Below, piece after piece: positions 52,853 to 60,987 of a stretch of 64,000 nucleotides of DNA; positions within the stretch are counted from its first letter, which is position 1, and every line of letters begins with the position of its first letter. A program made the translations under genes and the position numbers. Under the pieces are notes generated by a model that was not told the origin of the DNA, ran no database searches, and saw only the letters and a list, made by a program, of their open reading frames with translations. The stretch comes from JAAXKN01 sp036261625. Lineage in GTDB: Bacteria > Bacteroidota > Ignavibacteria > Ignavibacteriales > SURF-24. The stretch spans positions 248,001 through 312,000 of the forward strand of contig DATAKL010000057.1 in assembly GCA_036261625.1 (NCBI GenBank), written 5' to 3'.

Positions 52853-55582
52853 TCAGGAAAGGGGGAGTGTAAAGGAAAAAGTGCTCCCTTTGCCAGGAGT
52901 GCTTTCAACCCGGAGTTCACCGTTGTTCTTATCAATAAATTCTTTCGTAAGTATAAGACCCAGGCCTGTGCCGGGCTCTTTTTCTGTTCCGCTGGTCGAG
53001 TGTATTACTTCAATGCGGAAGAGTTTACTTAAAGTCTCCTTGTCCATACCCAGGCCGGTATCGCTTACAGAGATGACAGCTTCCTTATCCTTTTTTATGC
53101 ATTTTACACATATGCTGCCGCCTCTGGGGGTAAACTTAACCGCATTTGTTATCAGGTTCTGTATGGCCGAACTTATCATTTCCTCATCTACAAAAACTGT
53201 TTCATCGAGTAATGCGTCTTTTATGAGGCTGATCCCCTTCTTAAGGGCATTGCCGCTAAGAAGGTCTGTATTTTTATGGACTAGTTCGCCTATATTGCAG
53301 CTGACAGGACTAAAACTGATGCGGCCGGTCTGGAACCTGGAGAACTGGAGCAGGTTGCTCAAGAGATTGTAAAGATTTTTGGAAGTTGCATTTATAATTT
53401 CGAGATATTTCCTGAGTTCCTCACGCGGGAGACTTTCAAAATCCTCAAGCATCATTTCCGAGAATCCGAGCAGTGAGGAGAAAGGACCCCTCAGGTCGTG
53501 GGAAATGAAAGAGAAAAATCTGTCCTTAGTGGCATTTAATTCCTTGAGCTGCTGGACATAGTTCAGTATCTCTTCTTCAGATTTCTTTCTTTCGATTGCG
53601 CGTGAAACCGAGAAAGACACCAGTTCAAGGGTTTCCTTATCGGCCTGCGTGTATGCTTCCTCACGGTTATAGTCCTGCACAACCATAGCCCCGATTGTTT
53701 TCTCCTTTATCTGAAGGGGAACACCGAGCCAGATTTTGGCAGGAGAGCCGATAAGGTCCACCTCGCCTTCAGCCTGCAGCTCCAGGTCGTCATTTTCTGT
53801 TAAAAGCAGCGCCTTGCCGTTTCGGAGTAAATATTCTGTAAGACCCCGTCCGGGCTTCTTGGGAAGCATCTGCTCATCTTCCTCGTCCACCCAGTAGGGG
53901 AACGAGAGCATCTGGTTTTCTTCGTCTAAAAGAGCTATATAAAAATTGTCGACAGGCATGAGGCTTCCGATTGCCTGGTGAATGTAGCGGAAAAGTTCTT
54001 CTGTTGTCCTGGAATAGTTCGAAGCCTGCAGGATTTTAAGCGTAGTCTGCTTGATCTTTTCCTGTCTTTTAAGATCCGTAATATCCCGTATGATGAGCTG
54101 TATGGCTGGCTTTTCATTATATGTTGTCGGAATTACTGCCGCTTCGGCGTCAATGGTTTCCCCCGCAAGAGTCGTCAGTTTGACCTTTTTTGCTCTTGAT
54201 GGTTTTTTATTCTTTAATACCTCATTAAAGAATTTCTCTGCAACCAGGCGGTAGTGGGGATGAATGCAGCTGAAAATGTCACGGTCTATCAGGTCAGATT
54301 TTTCAGAAGCCTTCATCAGGCTTAGTCCTGCAGAATTAGTGAATACGATCCTGTTTTCACAGACGACCGTAATGGTGTCTGGCGTGTACTCGATCAGGCT
54401 GCGGTAGCGTTCTTCCGACTTTAAGAGCGCTTCCTCTGAAAGCTTCATTTCGGTAACATCCCTGGATATTCCGACAATTCCGTTTACGAGACCTTCGGCG
54501 TCAAAGAGCGGGGCCTTTGTAGTTGATACCCAGGCAATCTCCCCGTTAGTGAAGGTTTCCTTTTCAACCTTGTTAATTATCGGTTTACCGGTTCTAAGAA
54601 TCTTCTCTTCATCATCAAAGGCATCCTGGGCATGTTCTTTTGTAAAGAAATCAAAATCTGTTTTGCCGATAGCCTTCTCGGGGTCGGCTGCTCCTTTTAA
54701 GTGAACATACCTGCTTACTTTTGTAAAGCGGTGTTCGGCATCCTTGAAATATATTGCGTCGGGAATGTTGTCCATCAGTCTTTGAAGGTAATATCTTTCC
54801 TTTTCAAGCTGAAGAAAGTGCTGCTTTTTCTCTGTGATATCGTTTATGGTCATGACCATAAACTCAGGCCTGCCGCTGCTGCCATTGACGAGGTTTACAA
54901 AGATCCTGCACCAGATTAAATTCCCTTCCTTGTTGTAAAGCGGCCTTTCCAGCTCGAAATGATTAATCTTCCCATGTGTGAGGTCGTCATAATAATAGTC
55001 ATCTTCAACATAATCCGAATAGCAGATCTCCTTAAGCCTCATTGATAGGAGCTTCGTTTTACCGAATCCAAGCACGTGCTGAAAGGAATCGTTAAAATGA
55101 AGCATAAGGCCCGACATGTCAAAAACCGCAAAGCCCAGACGCGTCGATTCAAAGAGTGAATTAAGAACGTCCATTAAAGGCTTCGGGCTCTTGGGAGAAA
55201 CTGAGCGGGTCTTAATACCAGGAAGTCTTTTAACAGAAGCTGAAATTGCTTCGTCTGCCGCATCCTCAAGAAAAATAGCATCCAGTGCGCCGGCTTTCAA
55301 AAGCCTGTAGGCCAGCTCATAATCTTTGTTTTCAATTATAAATACTGCCGGGGGATAGGGAGGAGTCAGGAAATCCAGAAACTTATTTATATCAGTTTCA
55401 TCCTTGGCGATAAAAAAAATGCAGGCATCATAATCCGGCTCGGAAAGATATTTCTCTGCCTCCGAACAATCAGGCATACGGACAATGCTGATGCATGTTC
55501 CGTTACTTCTGATCTCATCGCTGAGCAGAGTTCTATTGACGTCGGGATTTATTAGCAGGCACTTAATATCTTTGTTCGTCAT
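52853..55582 (-). CDS. Multi-PAS/GAF histidine kinase with degenerate receiver domain
   Basis: A 909-residue soluble sensor kinase with no membrane helices. Residues 1-120 resemble a receiver domain (KCLLINPDVNRTLLSDEIRSNG...) but lack the phosphoacceptor Asp in the expected CIFF strand. Three PAS domains follow (about 140-500), including DNIPDAIYFKDAEHRFTKVS and GIVGISRDVTEMK, then a GAF domain (about 520-665). The dimerisation domain has FFSFISHDLRGPF (His near residue 690), and the ATPase has NLITNAVKFTPRG, DTGLGM and GTGLGLI. It senses cytoplasmic cues or partner proteins. No cognate regulator is adjacent; the sigma-54 response regulator at 6063 is far away. Confidence 0.93.
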   Translation of the reverse strand: MTNKDIKCLLINPDVNRTLLSDEIRSNGTCISIVRMPDCSEAEKYLSEPDYDACIFFIAKDETDINKFLDFLTPPYPPAVFIIENKDYELAYRLLKAGALDAIFLEDAADEAISASVKRLPGIKTRSVSPKSPKPLMDVLNSLFESTRLGFAVFDMSGLMLHFNDSFQHVLGFGKTKLLSMRLKEICYSDYVEDDYYYDDLTHGKINHFELERPLYNKEGNLIWCRIFVNLVNGSSGRPEFMVMTINDITEKKQHFLQLEKERYYLQRLMDNIPDAIYFKDAEHRFTKVSRYVHLKGAADPEKAIGKTDFDFFTKEHAQDAFDDEEKILRTGKPIINKVEKETFTNGEIAWVSTTKAPLFDAEGLVNGIVGISRDVTEMKLSEEALLKSEERYRSLIEYTPDTITVVCENRIVFTNSAGLSLMKASEKSDLIDRDIFSCIHPHYRLVAEKFFNEVLKNKKPSRAKKVKLTTLAGETIDAEAAVIPTTYNEKPAIQLIIRDITDLKRQEKIKQTTLKILQASNYSRTTEELFRYIHQAIGSLMPVDNFYIALLDEENQMLSFPYWVDEEDEQMLPKKPGRGLTEYLLRNGKALLLTENDDLELQAEGEVDLIGSPAKIWLGVPLQIKEKTIGAMVVQDYNREEAYTQADKETLELVSFSVSRAIERKKSEEEILNYVQQLKELNATKDRFFSFISHDLRGPFSSLLGFSEMMLEDFESLPREELRKYLEIINATSKNLYNLLSNLLQFSRFQTGRISFSPVSCNIGELVHKNTDLLSGNALKKGISLIKDALLDETVFVDEEMISSAIQNLITNAVKFTPRGGSICVKCIKKDKEAVISVSDTGLGMDKETLSKLFRIEVIHSTSGTEKEPGTGLGLILTKEFIDKNNGELRVESTPGKGSTFSFTLPLS

Positions 55583-55818
55583 AGTTGAAAATTTATGCCG
55601 GAAAATGATTTAAATTTCATAAAGGATAAATAAACTGTTCTTAAATTACAATAGCCGTATAAAAAAATATTTTTCCCCTGTTTTTTATCAGGGTAAATTT
55701 AAGCAAATATTTTAAAAATAATATTATAATTCTGAATCTTTCTGCTTTTTAAATCCTCTGATCTTCAAGGGTACTTGCAGAAGAAACTTTTGATTGCTTA
55801 ATTTAGTGAATACGCTCG

Positions 55819-55869
55819 ATTTTAATGATAACATGAGCTGATTTCCTTACTTCCAATTATCATTAAAAT
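55819..55869. promoter_or_regulatory. 13-bp perfect inverted repeat before pepF
   Basis: ATTTTAATGATAA (55819-55831) is exactly inverted at 55857-55869, separated by 25 bases. It lies immediately before the SD and start of pepF, so it may be an operator pair or a 5'-UTR hairpin. No T-run follows, which argues against a terminator. Confidence 0.45.
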
Positions 55870-55881
55870 GGACTGAGGCTT

Positions 55882-57792
55882 ATGAATACAAAATTATTTT
55901 TTCTTTTAACAACAGGATTGTTTATGACATTACTTATTCCAGGCCTTTCCATCCGGGATATTATGGCTCAGGCTCAGGATGGCACAACAGGCAGCCTCCC
56001 CTTAAGGGGCGAGATTGAGGCAAAATATACCTGGAATCTTTCAGACATCTATAAGACAGATGAAGCCTGGGAAGAGGACTTCAGGTGGGTGGAAGAAAAT
56101 GCCCCGAATTATAAGAATTTCCAGGGAAAACTCGGGCTTTCTTCAGAAGAACTCCTTAGGGCCATGAAATTTGACGATGAAGTCGGAATAAAGCTTTCCA
56201 GACTCTACCTGTATTCCTCGCTGGCAAAGGATCTGGATCTTTCAGACAGCAGGGCCCGCGAAAGATATGACAGGATAAGTGCTCTTTCTACAAATGTTGC
56301 CGCCCTGAGCTCCTACATGCGCCCTGAAGTCTTAAGCATACCAGAGGAAAAGATTCAGGGCTTTATGAAGACTTCAGAAGCCTTAAGGCTCTATAAGCAG
56401 CAGTTAGATAACCTTTTCAGGACCAAGGAGCATACGCTTTCGCCAAAGGAGGAGGAACTCCTAGCCATGGGAAGCGAAGTAAGCCGCGTCCCATACAGTG
56501 CTTTTAACGTGTTTACAGATGCAGAGATGCAGTTTCCGGTTGTAAAGGATTCTGAGGGAAAAAACGTTCAGATCTCGCACGGCAGGTTTTCGGCTGCGCT
56601 TTACTCAACCGACCGCGAATACAGAAAAAGGATTTACCTGGGTTTCTATAAGCCTTTTAAGGAATACAAAAATACTCTTTCTGCGCTCTTTAACGGCAAT
56701 GTTAAGACTCATGTTTTTTATTCAAAAGCACGCCGCTATAATTCATCCAAAGAAGCTGCCCTCGACGTGAACAATATTCCGGTTCAGGTCTACGATAACC
56801 TGATTAAAAGCATAAATGAAAACCTGGAGCCCCTGCACCGCTGGGCCCGCATAAAGAAAAGAGTGCTCGGCTTAAATGATCTGCATATATACGACAGCTA
56901 CGTTACACTATTCCCCGGCGTTAAAAAGGAATATAGTTACGAGAATGCCAAGGCAATTGTTCTTGAAGCCTTAAAGCCTATGGGAAAGGATTACATTAAA
57001 AATCTTAAGAATGCATTCGATAACCGCTGGATAGATGTCTATGAAACAAAGGGTAAGCGAAGCGGGGCATACTCCTCCGGCACAACCTACGGCGTTCATC
57101 CCTATGTGCTCCTTAACTGGAACAATCAGCTGAACGATGTCTTCACACTTGCCCATGAAATGGGGCATAATATGCATTCATTCTATACGGGAGAGACACA
57201 GCCATACCCTTATGCCGATTATTCCATTTTTGTTGCAGAAGTGGCTTCAACTGCCAATGAGGCGCTTTTACTGGATTATCTCATTGAGCACGCACAGTCA
57301 AAAGAGGAAAAGCTTGCGCTCATTGAAAAGTACCTGACAAATATTACTGCCACTTTCTACCGCCAGGCCGGATTTGCTGAGTATGAACAGATGGTTCACG
57401 AAAAGATTGAAAAAGGGGAGCCCCTTACCTCAGATAAACTGAGCTCGATGTATCACGAGCTTACACAGCACTACTGGGGCCCTGATATGACAGTTGACGA
57501 GGAGGAGGATTACACGTGGGCCAGAGTTCCTCACTTCTACTATAACTTCTATGTTTACCAGTATGCAACGGGACTTGCGGCCTCACAGGCGCTTGTTGCA
57601 AACATAAAGAAAGAAGGGCAGAAGGCAATCGACCGCTACATGGATTTCCTAAAGGCCGGAAGCAGCGATTACCCGATTAATGTTCTTAAGAAAGCAGGCG
57701 TGGATATGACATCCCCTGAGCCTGTCCTTCAGACCATCAGGAAGATGAATGAACTCCTCGATGAAATGGAAAAGCTCCTTGACCAGAAATAA
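55882..57792 (+). CDS. pepF: Exported oligoendopeptidase F (M3B family)
   Basis: The 636-residue protein is a full-length M3B metallopeptidase with the zinc motif FTLAHEMGHNMHSF (about residue 420-432) and the downstream EVASTANEALL that supplies the third ligand. The N-terminal family region is ALYSTDREYRKRIYLGFYKPFKEY. Unusually for PepF, residues 1-30 form a signal-like leader (MNTKLFFLLTTGLFMTLLIPGLS...MAQA), so the enzyme is probably periplasmic, cleaving peptides of about 7-17 residues. The SD is GAGG. A terminator follows. Confidence 0.93.
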   Translation: MNTKLFFLLTTGLFMTLLIPGLSIRDIMAQAQDGTTGSLPLRGEIEAKYTWNLSDIYKTDEAWEEDFRWVEENAPNYKNFQGKLGLSSEELLRAMKFDDEVGIKLSRLYLYSSLAKDLDLSDSRARERYDRISALSTNVAALSSYMRPEVLSIPEEKIQGFMKTSEALRLYKQQLDNLFRTKEHTLSPKEEELLAMGSEVSRVPYSAFNVFTDAEMQFPVVKDSEGKNVQISHGRFSAALYSTDREYRKRIYLGFYKPFKEYKNTLSALFNGNVKTHVFYSKARRYNSSKEAALDVNNIPVQVYDNLIKSINENLEPLHRWARIKKRVLGLNDLHIYDSYVTLFPGVKKEYSYENAKAIVLEALKPMGKDYIKNLKNAFDNRWIDVYETKGKRSGAYSSGTTYGVHPYVLLNWNNQLNDVFTLAHEMGHNMHSFYTGETQPYPYADYSIFVAEVASTANEALLLDYLIEHAQSKEEKLALIEKYLTNITATFYRQAGFAEYEQMVHEKIEKGEPLTSDKLSSMYHELTQHYWGPDMTVDEEEDYTWARVPHFYYNFYVYQYATGLAASQALVANIKKEGQKAIDRYMDFLKAGSSDYPINVLKKAGVDMTSPEPVLQTIRKMNELLDEMEKLLDQK

Positions 57793-57823
57793 TTAAACTC
57801 ATATATTGGGTGGTAATAAATAA

Positions 57824-57849
57824 AAGGCGAGGTAAAGACTCGCCTTCTT
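57824..57849 (+). terminator. Intrinsic terminator after pepF
   Basis: AAGGCGAG (57824-57831) pairs with CTCGCCTT (57839-57846), followed by a short T-rich tract. Confidence 0.8.
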
Positions 57850-57885
57850 TATGTTTGATAATTAAATATTGAAAAGAGAGATAAG

Positions 57886-58902
57886 ATGAAGACTTACTCA
57901 AAAAAAGACCTGAACGAATATCATTTTTCTTTAACTTATGATGATATAAGCCTTATACCTACCGAGGTTTCCAGGATCAAAAGCCGTACGGAAGCCTCAA
58001 CCAAATGTAATTTTCTGGGACATGATTTGGCTGTGCCTGTTGTTTCGAGCCCGATGGATACTGTTACAGGAATTGCCATGGCCGAGGAACTGACAGACTT
58101 AGGATGCCTGGGCATTCTGAACAGATTTGATTCTTCGCTTGAACAGATACTTAACGGCAGCGGCGGGGCTAACCTGCGCGGCGTTTCAATTGCCCTTAAT
58201 ACAGAAATGGATGTTGTGGAAAGGCTTGCCGAAAAGAACTATGTTATCTGTATAGACACGGCAAACGCCAACAACCGCTCCGTACTGAATAAAACTGAAG
58301 AAATTAAGAAAAGATTCAGCAGCGTGAAGCTCATGGTAGGTAATATTGCCCACGGAGCTACACTAAAACAGCTCGAGGAATCAGGAGCTGATGCCGTAAG
58401 AGTGGGTATTGGAAGCGGAAGCGTATGCACTACTTCGATTCAGACAGGCATAGGAATAGGGCAGGTTTCCTCCTTGCTGAACGTAATATTCTCAAAAGAG
58501 AAAAGTAAGCTGAATATAAAGATTATTGCCGACGGCGGCATCAAGTCCCCGGGTGACGTGGCCAAGGCTATGGCTTTAGGGGCAGATGCCGTAATGCTGG
58601 GAAGAATGCTTGCAGGCACTAAGGAGACTCCAAGCGAAGTAATTAAATATAACGGACAACTGTGGAAAAAGTACCGCGGTTCGGCTTCATTCGGCGTTAA
58701 GATGAGAAATGAATTCATTGAAGGCGAAGAGACCATGGTGCCGTATAAAGGACAGGTAAAGAGTGTCATTGACTCAATTTCAGACGGCCTGAAAAGCGCA
58801 ATGAGCTATATGAACTGCTTCAGCCTGGAAGAGCTTAGAAAAACTGAAACCTTCGCCGTCTTAAGCAACAGCTCATTTTTAGAAAGACTGCCCAAGATGT
58901 AG
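57886..58902 (+). CDS. IMP dehydrogenase/GMP reductase family protein without CBS domains
   Basis: The 338-residue protein is a TIM barrel of the IMPDH/GMPR family: LTYDDISLIPTEVSRIKSRTEAST, VVSSPMDTVTGIAMAEELTDLGCLGILNR, VRVGIGSGSVCTTSIQTGIG with the catalytic Cys, IIADGGIKSPGDVAKAMALGADAVMLGRML and MVPYKGQVKSVIDSISDGLKSAMSYM. There is no tandem CBS insert, as in GMP reductase. The residue after CTT is Ser where the families usually have Arg, so whether it makes XMP, IMP or something else cannot be said. It is a single gene after the pepF terminator. Confidence 0.85.
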   Translation: MKTYSKKDLNEYHFSLTYDDISLIPTEVSRIKSRTEASTKCNFLGHDLAVPVVSSPMDTVTGIAMAEELTDLGCLGILNRFDSSLEQILNGSGGANLRGVSIALNTEMDVVERLAEKNYVICIDTANANNRSVLNKTEEIKKRFSSVKLMVGNIAHGATLKQLEESGADAVRVGIGSGSVCTTSIQTGIGIGQVSSLLNVIFSKEKSKLNIKIIADGGIKSPGDVAKAMALGADAVMLGRMLAGTKETPSEVIKYNGQLWKKYRGSASFGVKMRNEFIEGEETMVPYKGQVKSVIDSISDGLKSAMSYMNCFSLEELRKTETFAVLSNSSFLERLPKM

Positions 58903-58928
58903 TTAAGTTGCCGTAACATTCAAGATCC

Positions 58929-58970
58929 AAGATGCCCTTATAGTCAGGTACTTTAAGGGCATCTTATTTT
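58929..58970. terminator. Intrinsic terminator between convergent genes
   Basis: AAGATGCCCTTA (58929-58940) pairs with TAAGGGCATCTT (58954-58965), followed by ATTTTT. It separates the IMPDH-like gene from the cupin gene. Confidence 0.88.
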
Positions 58971-58982
58971 TATGCCTTCTTT

Positions 58983-59345
58983 TTATTCTTCTCTTTTTAC
59001 TCTCTGCATTGTAAATGCGGGTACGCATACAGAGACGTATTCCACCGGCTCCTCGAAGGGATTTGAATATCTGACCTTTGTGCCTTTTTTTATGCAGATT
59101 GATTCATTCCTTGAAAGCTGAATCTTTTTGCCGTCTACTTCAACAATTTTTCTGCCTGAGATTATGTATGTGATTTCATCGAATTCGGGCGTCTGGTATG
59201 GCTCGCTCCAGCCGGCAGGGGCAATCATATGGGCAAAGCTGTAGTCTCCCGTATCGATGCTTGCTTTTCCGAAATGCTCCTCAATAAGTTTTCCGTCGTT
59301 AGTTGGAACAATAAATGGCGTGGTCTGAAGTTCATATTTATTCAT
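58983..59345 (-). CDS. Single-domain cupin protein
   Basis: The 120-residue protein is one cupin barrel: YSFAHMIAPAGWSEPYQTPEFDEITYIISGRKIVEVDGKKIQLSRNESICIKKGTKVRYSNPFEEPVEYVSVCVPAF. It keeps the G-x5-G-x4 pattern of the first motif, with Glu in place of one His ligand, and a G-T-x-H-like second motif lacking His. It may bind a metal with atypical ligands or be non-catalytic. The SD is AGGAAA. No operon partner was identified beyond the gene 39 bases upstream on the same strand. Confidence 0.82.
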   Translation of the reverse strand: MNKYELQTTPFIVPTNDGKLIEEHFGKASIDTGDYSFAHMIAPAGWSEPYQTPEFDEITYIISGRKIVEVDGKKIQLSRNESICIKKGTKVRYSNPFEEPVEYVSVCVPAFTMQRVKREE

Positions 59346-59384
59346 ATGGTTTCCTGAAAGTTAGGTTAAATAAATTGTTAATAA

Positions 59385-60857
59385 TTAAATTCCCGAGATC
59401 TGAAGGAACTCCAGATCTTCGTCAAAAATGTCTTTACTTATGTAAAACTGATACATGCCGCCCTGAACACGTGGTACGTTCCTCTGGCTGAAGGAAAATC
59501 CCTGGCTGTAGGAGGCAATTAAATTATTTGTGTAGAGATTATAAACGCTTACTTCTCTTTCACTTGAAGTAACCAGATATTTTGCTCCAGTGTAGGCAGT
59601 CTTAGGAAATATCTCCTCAAATTTCTTACTCTTGTAGCTGCCTGACTTTTCAGGATCGGATAAGATCATATTGCTCCTGAGGCGAATGAGGTAGAATTTC
59701 CCGCTGTCGTAGATCTTCCCTGCGGAGCCTTCATAGATAAGCCTTCCCGGTGTTCCTTTTTCTTCAAAGCTTATTCCGGAAAGGGAATTATAAGAGTTCA
59801 AAAACTCCCGGAAGCGTGTCTGAGGGGGAAGTTTTATGGAATCGGTCTGAAGGCTCTTAACGTACTCATCACTTCCGCTGTAGCCGCGGTAAAGTTTAAG
59901 ATAAGCCTCAATACCCATCGCATTCATTAAGAAAAGGTTATACAAGCCTGAGACCGGGTAGGTCATTGAGGCATCCTCGGATGCAAATTCTTTTTTTGTA
60001 AGTATTGAGTTATAAGGAATGTAGCCCGCTTTCTGGAGGTAGTATCCGGCATCCAGAATTATGTTTCTCATCAGGCCTCCCCTTCCTCCGGTAGCTGAGG
60101 CAAACCCTTCCTGGAAGAAGGGAAGCGTAAAGAGGGGGAGTGTTCTAAGCCTGAAATTCATGAGAAGATGTGAAATCTCATGAAAGTGGCAGTTAAATGT
60201 GGTGATTACTTCATCGAAGGCCAGCGTGTACATGCCGCGCGTGTTGAAGCCTGTAAGCTTCTCAATCTCCTTCTCATCCCTGCAGAGAATATAAATGATT
60301 TTATTTTTCTCAAGTAACTCCTTGTCGTCCTTATTAAGATTTAAGAGGCTGCCAAGTGCATCAACAAATTGATCGAGCTTTTGAGCCGAATAGTTATTGA
60401 ATAGGGAAGTATCGCTTAAATATAAATTAAAATATTTGGTTTTGAAATTCTTCCAGCTCTGAGTGTAATATAAAGAAGGGGAAATGAACCTGTTATTCAA
60501 AAAGAAGAATTCTCTTTTATAACTCATACCTTTCAAAGAGAACGTAGCTTTTGTAAAGCCCTTTCCCAGGCTTTCTTTTTTGACGTCGTATTTAAGGTCT
60601 CCGCTATTGATTTTATCCTTAACGTCCTTATCTATGTCGTAGGAGATAAGAAACTTATCGGGCACTCCGGCGTACGAAATTCCAAGCCGTTGTGATTTCT
60701 CCAGTTCACTGCCCAGCACAAAGTCTGCCATATTATTCTTGCCTGAAATGAGGGCTTTGAAGAAGTTGTCAATCTGATCAGGAGCGCCTTTTTGCCCGGC
60801 TAAAGAGAGAGTGGAAAATGCAAACAGGAGTAAAAAAACGTCATATATTCTGCGCAT
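59385..60857 (-). CDS. Exported putative gluzincin-like metallopeptidase of unknown family
   Basis: A signal peptide (MRRIYDVFLLLFAFSTLSLA) starts the 490-residue chain. Near residue 222 is FNCHFHEISHLLMNF, an HExxH zinc motif, with a downstream Glu in LPFFQEGFASATGG about 20 residues later. That spacing is typical of gluzincins such as the peptidase MA-like group. Outside this core the sequence is not recognisable. The C-terminus (about 380-490) appears beta-rich. It is most likely periplasmic or surface-associated, with a real but unassigned peptidase function. It lies 39 bases before the cupin gene in the same direction. Confidence 0.65.
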   Translation of the reverse strand: MRRIYDVFLLLFAFSTLSLAGQKGAPDQIDNFFKALISGKNNMADFVLGSELEKSQRLGISYAGVPDKFLISYDIDKDVKDKINSGDLKYDVKKESLGKGFTKATFSLKGMSYKREFFFLNNRFISPSLYYTQSWKNFKTKYFNLYLSDTSLFNNYSAQKLDQFVDALGSLLNLNKDDKELLEKNKIIYILCRDEKEIEKLTGFNTRGMYTLAFDEVITTFNCHFHEISHLLMNFRLRTLPLFTLPFFQEGFASATGGRGGLMRNIILDAGYYLQKAGYIPYNSILTKKEFASEDASMTYPVSGLYNLFLMNAMGIEAYLKLYRGYSGSDEYVKSLQTDSIKLPPQTRFREFLNSYNSLSGISFEEKGTPGRLIYEGSAGKIYDSGKFYLIRLRSNMILSDPEKSGSYKSKKFEEIFPKTAYTGAKYLVTSSEREVSVYNLYTNNLIASYSQGFSFSQRNVPRVQGGMYQFYISKDIFDEDLEFLQISGI

Positions 60858-60948
60858 ATTTAGAAAGTCCCGAAGTTTATGTTTTCAATGTAAAAGATAA
60901 ACAGAATGGAAAGGAAAGGCAAAGGGGAAAAAGAAAATCGGATTTTGA

Positions 60949-60977
60949 CGTAGGGGCGAGCGGCGCTCGCCCTTACG
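60949..60977. repeat. REP-like hairpin after copA
   Basis: CGTAGGGGCGAGC and GCTCGCCCTTACG form a 13-bp stem with a GGC loop and one G-T pair. The GTAGGGGCGA type of arm is a common dispersed intergenic repeat. It is 10 bases past the copA stop and may also act as an mRNA end. Confidence 0.7.
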
Positions 60978-60987
60978 ATCATGAATA

